NCBI GenBank assembly: GCA_947088675.1
Contig: CAMUHN010000021.1
Span: forward strand, 1 to 43,334
Direction of reading: 5' to 3'
Origin: an uncultured Roseburia sp.
GTDB taxonomy: Bacteria > Bacillota > Clostridia > Lachnospirales > Lachnospiraceae
DNA length: 43,334 nt
Shown: piece by piece, positions 40,553 to 43,334 of the stretch
Layout: every line of letters begins with the position of its first letter
How positions within the stretch are numbered: the first letter of the stretch is position 1
Position numbers and translations under genes: made by a program
The notes under the pieces: model-generated
Seen by the model: only the letters and a program-made list of their open reading frames with translations
The model's database searches: none
Told to the model about the DNA's origin: nothing

Positions 40553-41668
40553 TTACCTGCGTGTCAACAGGACGGCTCCGACTGCCGCAGTGAGAGGGAC
40601 TGTCATGACGACACCCATGGTTGCGGAGATACCATGCATAATCTCGATTGTCAGGGAGTACATGTTTGCCAGCTGTAAAAGCGGATAATCGCAGGCATAC
40701 AGATAGATCAGCGTATGGAGCGATCCTCCGGCAAATGCAAGAATCAGTGTGTTAGACATGGTGCCAATCATGTCTTTTCCTACACGCATACCGGAGGAGA
40801 ACAATTCCCCGGCGCTAAGGTCCGGGCGTATCGCATGGATTTCATGCTGAGCCGATGCAATCGACATGCCCACATCCATGACGGCGCCCAGTGAAGCAAT
40901 TAAAATTCCGGCAAACAGCAGTTCGCCGACTCGTATCCCGGTCTGTTCCGAGAGATACATTAATTCTTCAATATCACTGACATTATAGCCGGAAATTTGT
41001 GTTACGATGCCAAAGAGCCAGGCATAGATGCAGGCAACGACAGTTCCGCCGATTGTTCCGATGATTGCGGCAGCTGTTTTTGCCGGGTTTTTGCCGATCA
41101 GCAGAAAGGTTGCCGCAGCAATAACCGCATTTACGGAGAGCGCTGCAAGGATGGGCGATATGCCGCGGTAAATCAGCGGCAGAAATAAAAAAAGGATGCA
41201 TATGACAGAGCACACAAGGCCGGCAATGGAGGCGAGTCCTTTTTTTCCGCCGACCAGGAAAATGCAGACAAAAAACAAAAGGATCATTGCGCCTGTTCCA
41301 AAGGCGCGTTCCGCCGTGTAAACCGAAACTTCCAACGTCTGTTCCGAACTGTTTACGATAGCGATCACATGCATCCCCTCTCTGCATGCTGCGCCAAACA
41401 GCCAGGAAGACGAACTGTACGCTTCGGTTTCCGTTCCTTTTAATTCACCGGTCAGTATCTGTAACCGTACTTTCTGATTTCCGATCCGGCTGCCGCTTTC
41501 CGTCAGATTGTCTTCTAAAATACGAAGGACTTTTGCCCGTTCAAATGTCTGTCCTTCCGAATGATAAATTTCTCTCTTTTCTATATGGTTTAATCGGATC
41601 AGAAAGGAAAGCGCGAGGATGCCGGCGAGCGCCAGGCATCCTCTCTTTAAGATCTGTTTTGCTGTCAT
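40553..41668 (-). CDS. YibE/F family membrane protein
   Basis: This 371-residue protein has an N-terminal helix, an extracytoplasmic domain of about 90 residues (to about residue 120), then seven or eight helices. The family-typical VYTAERAFGTGAMILLFFVC and the conserved GAVMDVGMSIASAQHEI segment mark YibE/F proteins, which resemble transporters and are found in Firmicutes; the substrate is unknown. The ATG overlaps by one base the stop of the metallophosphoesterase gene (TAATG), so it is co-translated as the distal gene. It is convergent with the DegV-fused kinase with a 2-base gap. Confidence 0.88.
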   Translation of the reverse strand: MTAKQILKRGCLALAGILALSFLIRLNHIEKREIYHSEGQTFERAKVLRILEDNLTESGSRIGNQKVRLQILTGELKGTETEAYSSSSWLFGAACREGMHVIAIVNSSEQTLEVSVYTAERAFGTGAMILLFFVCIFLVGGKKGLASIAGLVCSVICILFLFLPLIYRGISPILAALSVNAVIAAATFLLIGKNPAKTAAAIIGTIGGTVVACIYAWLFGIVTQISGYNVSDIEELMYLSEQTGIRVGELLFAGILIASLGAVMDVGMSIASAQHEIHAIRPDLSAGELFSSGMRVGKDMIGTMSNTLILAFAGGSLHTLIYLYACDYPLLQLANMYSLTIEIMHGISATMGVVMTVPLTAAVGAVLLTRR

Positions 41669-43334
41669 TATTTTTTTACCTTTACTTCGTATATTTTACT
41701 GTATTCCCCATAATAGGTCTGCCCGGAAACTACCTTATAACCTCTTACTTTGATATAGTAGGTCTTTCCTTTTTTCAGTGATTTCAGTCTGCATGTTGTC
41801 TTATTCGTTTTTTCCTTTTTTGCATTCCGGAATCTGCTGTTTCTGGAATAGGCGATCTGATATCCGCTGAGCGGGATTTGGGCTTTTTCAAATGTAACCG
41901 TTATGTTCCGCTTTTTTTTCGAGACTGCGGAGGTCACTTTGACCTGCGGCGGTACGATGGAAAAAGAGACCGTTTTTGTGCCGGAATATGAGCCGATTCC
42001 GGTAATAGTAGCTGCTGCTGAGCCGATCTCCCTGTTATCAGAGAAATCTACGGTATAATCCGTTCCCATTTTCAGCGCTGTTCCGTTTAAACGAACGGTA
42101 ATGACAGGACAAATCTCTTTGCCGGTATAAGCCATCGATTCGATTGGATTTACGGATGTTTTTTCGATGTTTTTGTCATCTGTATTTTTTAGAATGGTAA
42201 GCGGGTCGTCTATCTTTTTTCCGTTGTCAGCGCGGTACGTTGTAATCCGAAACTTATTTTTTGTGACATTGACAATGGAATAAGTCGGGACTTCTTTCTG
42301 CCAGCGTGCAGCGACATATGGCTGCAGTTGCGGCGTCAGTTCATAATATTTGCTGCCGGAGGAGGAACCTGCCGTCATATACAAAATCCCGTCCGGATTT
42401 GTCACCTTACCGGAAACAGGCTGATCGTCCGTTTTTCTGTCGCCTTTTAGAAATACGGATCTTGTATAGGAATGGTCATGACCTGTTAAGACAATGTCAA
42501 TATCGTTTTCCTCCAGATACGGCAGCAGCTGGTAGCGAAGATCCTTTACCTTTTCCTCAATGGAATGTTTTGCAGAGCCGTAGATGTCCTGATGCAGCGT
42601 CACAATCCGCCAGACGCATTCCGGATTTTTGCGGATTGCATCTTCGATAAATTCCCGGTGTTCCGCTGTATTGTTGTCCTGCGTATTTAACATGAGAAAC
42701 AAGGCGGCGCCATAAGTAAACCAGTAGTCTCCGCCGACAAATTCGTTTTCACCAAGCGCGCTTTGATTCGGTACATGAAAGTGGTAATCGAAATTGGGGT
42801 TGTCATCGTCGTGGCTGCCGACTGTCGGCGCAAGCGGTATCGAACCAAGCAGGTCGGGGGAGAGAAATCCGGCGTATTCGATTTCACTGAGCGTCGTGTC
42901 TTTTAATTTCTGCGCCTTTGTCTGAATCTGATCTCCGGCCGATAAGATAAAATCAGCATTTCTGCCCGATTTTTGATAGGCGGCTTCTAAAGAAGCGTTC
43001 CAGTGAAACGAGTCGTTTCTGACCGCATCATTTTGCGCGGAAAGGAACTTTTCGGTCACGTCATCCTGTTCGGCTGCGCGTACCGGATTTGAACTGCCAA
43101 TCTGCGGGTCGCCCACATAGATAAAAGAAAACTCATCTCCCGGTTCGTTTGTGTGAAAAGATCGAATTTCTTTTTTGTCGACCTGGTAATAGTAGGTGGC
43201 GCCCGGTATTAATCCGGTTAAAGTTACCTGATTGCTCCGATAGCCGCGCTGCGCTTTTGACTGTCTGACTTTTACGGCTTTTGCGTCGCTTAAATCCCGT
43301 TTTTGACCAAGGCGAAAACGCACGTCATCTCCTT
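41668..43334 (-). CDS. Secreted purple-acid-phosphatase-like metallophosphoesterase (5' end outside window)
   Basis: The frame is open to the right edge, so the N-terminus, including any signal peptide, is missing. The GTG at 43323 is not a credible start, since it sits inside the N-terminal fibronectin-like domain (LIPGATYYYQVDKKE). The calcineurin-like catalytic domain shows YVGDPQIGS, SAGDQIQ, GSHDDDN (replacing GNHD), VTLHQDIYG and TGHDHSYTR, a full metal-ligand set. C-terminal to it are a beta-sandwich/Ig-like region (ICPVITVRLNGTALKMGTDY) and a fibronectin-like domain (SGYQIAYSRNSRF...YYIKVRGYK) of the kind found in surface proteins. At least 555 residues. It hydrolyses phosphomonoesters or phosphodiesters outside the cell; substrate unknown. 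Confidence 0.88.
   Translation of the reverse strand, partial: GDDVRFRLGQKRDLSDAKAVKVRQSKAQRGYRSNQVTLTGLIPGATYYYQVDKKEIRSFHTNEPGDEFSFIYVGDPQIGSSNPVRAAEQDDVTEKFLSAQNDAVRNDSFHWNASLEAAYQKSGRNADFILSAGDQIQTKAQKLKDTTLSEIEYAGFLSPDLLGSIPLAPTVGSHDDDNPNFDYHFHVPNQSALGENEFVGGDYWFTYGAALFLMLNTQDNNTAEHREFIEDAIRKNPECVWRIVTLHQDIYGSAKHSIEEKVKDLRYQLLPYLEENDIDIVLTGHDHSYTRSVFLKGDRKTDDQPVSGKVTNPDGILYMTAGSSSGSKYYELTPQLQPYVAARWQKEVPTYSIVNVTKNKFRITTYRADNGKKIDDPLTILKNTDDKNIEKTSVNPIESMAYTGKEICPVITVRLNGTALKMGTDYTVDFSDNREIGSAAATITGIGSYSGTKTVSFSIVPPQVKVTSAVSKKKRNITVTFEKAQIPLSGYQIAYSRNSRFRNAKKEKTNKTTCRLKSLKKGKTYYIKVRGYKVVSGQTYYGEYSKIYEVKVKK

Noticed and set aside
1-43334. CRISPR arrays, rRNA, tRNA, intact insertion sequences or prophage
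   Set aside because: No regularly spaced repeats, no rRNA or tRNA signature and no transposase, integrase or phage structural gene were found on reading both strands.

Overview
The window looks like a piece of chromosome from a spore-forming, low-to-mid GC member of the Clostridia, most likely Lachnospiraceae. This is inferred from family content, not from a marker gene. The content includes spoIID and spoIIQ-like genes, a DUF3737 protein, YibE/F, YbjQ, Na/Pi-PhoU, a SWIM/SNF2 helicase and large hybrid kinases with TTG starts, all with strong GGAGG-type ribosome binding sites and Firmicute-type promoters. I see no rRNA, tRNA, CRISPR array, intact insertion sequence or prophage. 32 protein-coding genes are supported, the last cut by the right edge.

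Layout. 1-290 is an unusually hairpin-rich leader in front of a DUF3737 beta-helix protein (291-1169). An OmpR-type regulator/sensor kinase pair and a small alarmone synthetase follow (1236-3882). 3859-4359 holds unrecognised open frames on the minus strand that look like gene remnants. 4379-8988 is a compact three-gene cassette with its own promoter and leader hairpin: a two-helix membrane protein, then two tandem paralogous P-loop NTPases of about 640 residues with a winged-helix-like C-terminal part. It is the best candidate for an undescribed system. 9062-11335 is a probably LexA-controlled pair (radical SAM DNA-repair protein plus a DUF4130/TIGR03915 partner). It runs head-on into the leftward metG-tatD operon, whose terminator lies inside the opposing reading frame.

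14212-21254 is leftward: a polytopic membrane protein with a zinc-ribbon protein, and an Na/Pi cotransporter with an SNF2 helicase. Rightward genes resume with ybjQ, a heterodimeric ABC exporter (one half with an altered Walker A), rsmA, then spoIID and a spoIIQ-like gene, both apparently lacking the usual catalytic residues. A DEAD-box RNA helicase with a structured 5' leader follows. 30993-32874 is an IbrA/IbrB-like pair (PAPS-reductase-fold ATP pyrophosphatase plus ParB-like protein).

33898-40550 is a signalling operon: a REC-HD-GYP regulator, a hybrid kinase with Hpt domain, and a second hybrid kinase fused to a complete DegV lipid-binding domain, an uncommon architecture. The window ends with leftward YibE/F and a secreted purple-acid-phosphatase-like metallophosphoesterase. 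All assignments are by reading motifs; no database search was run.
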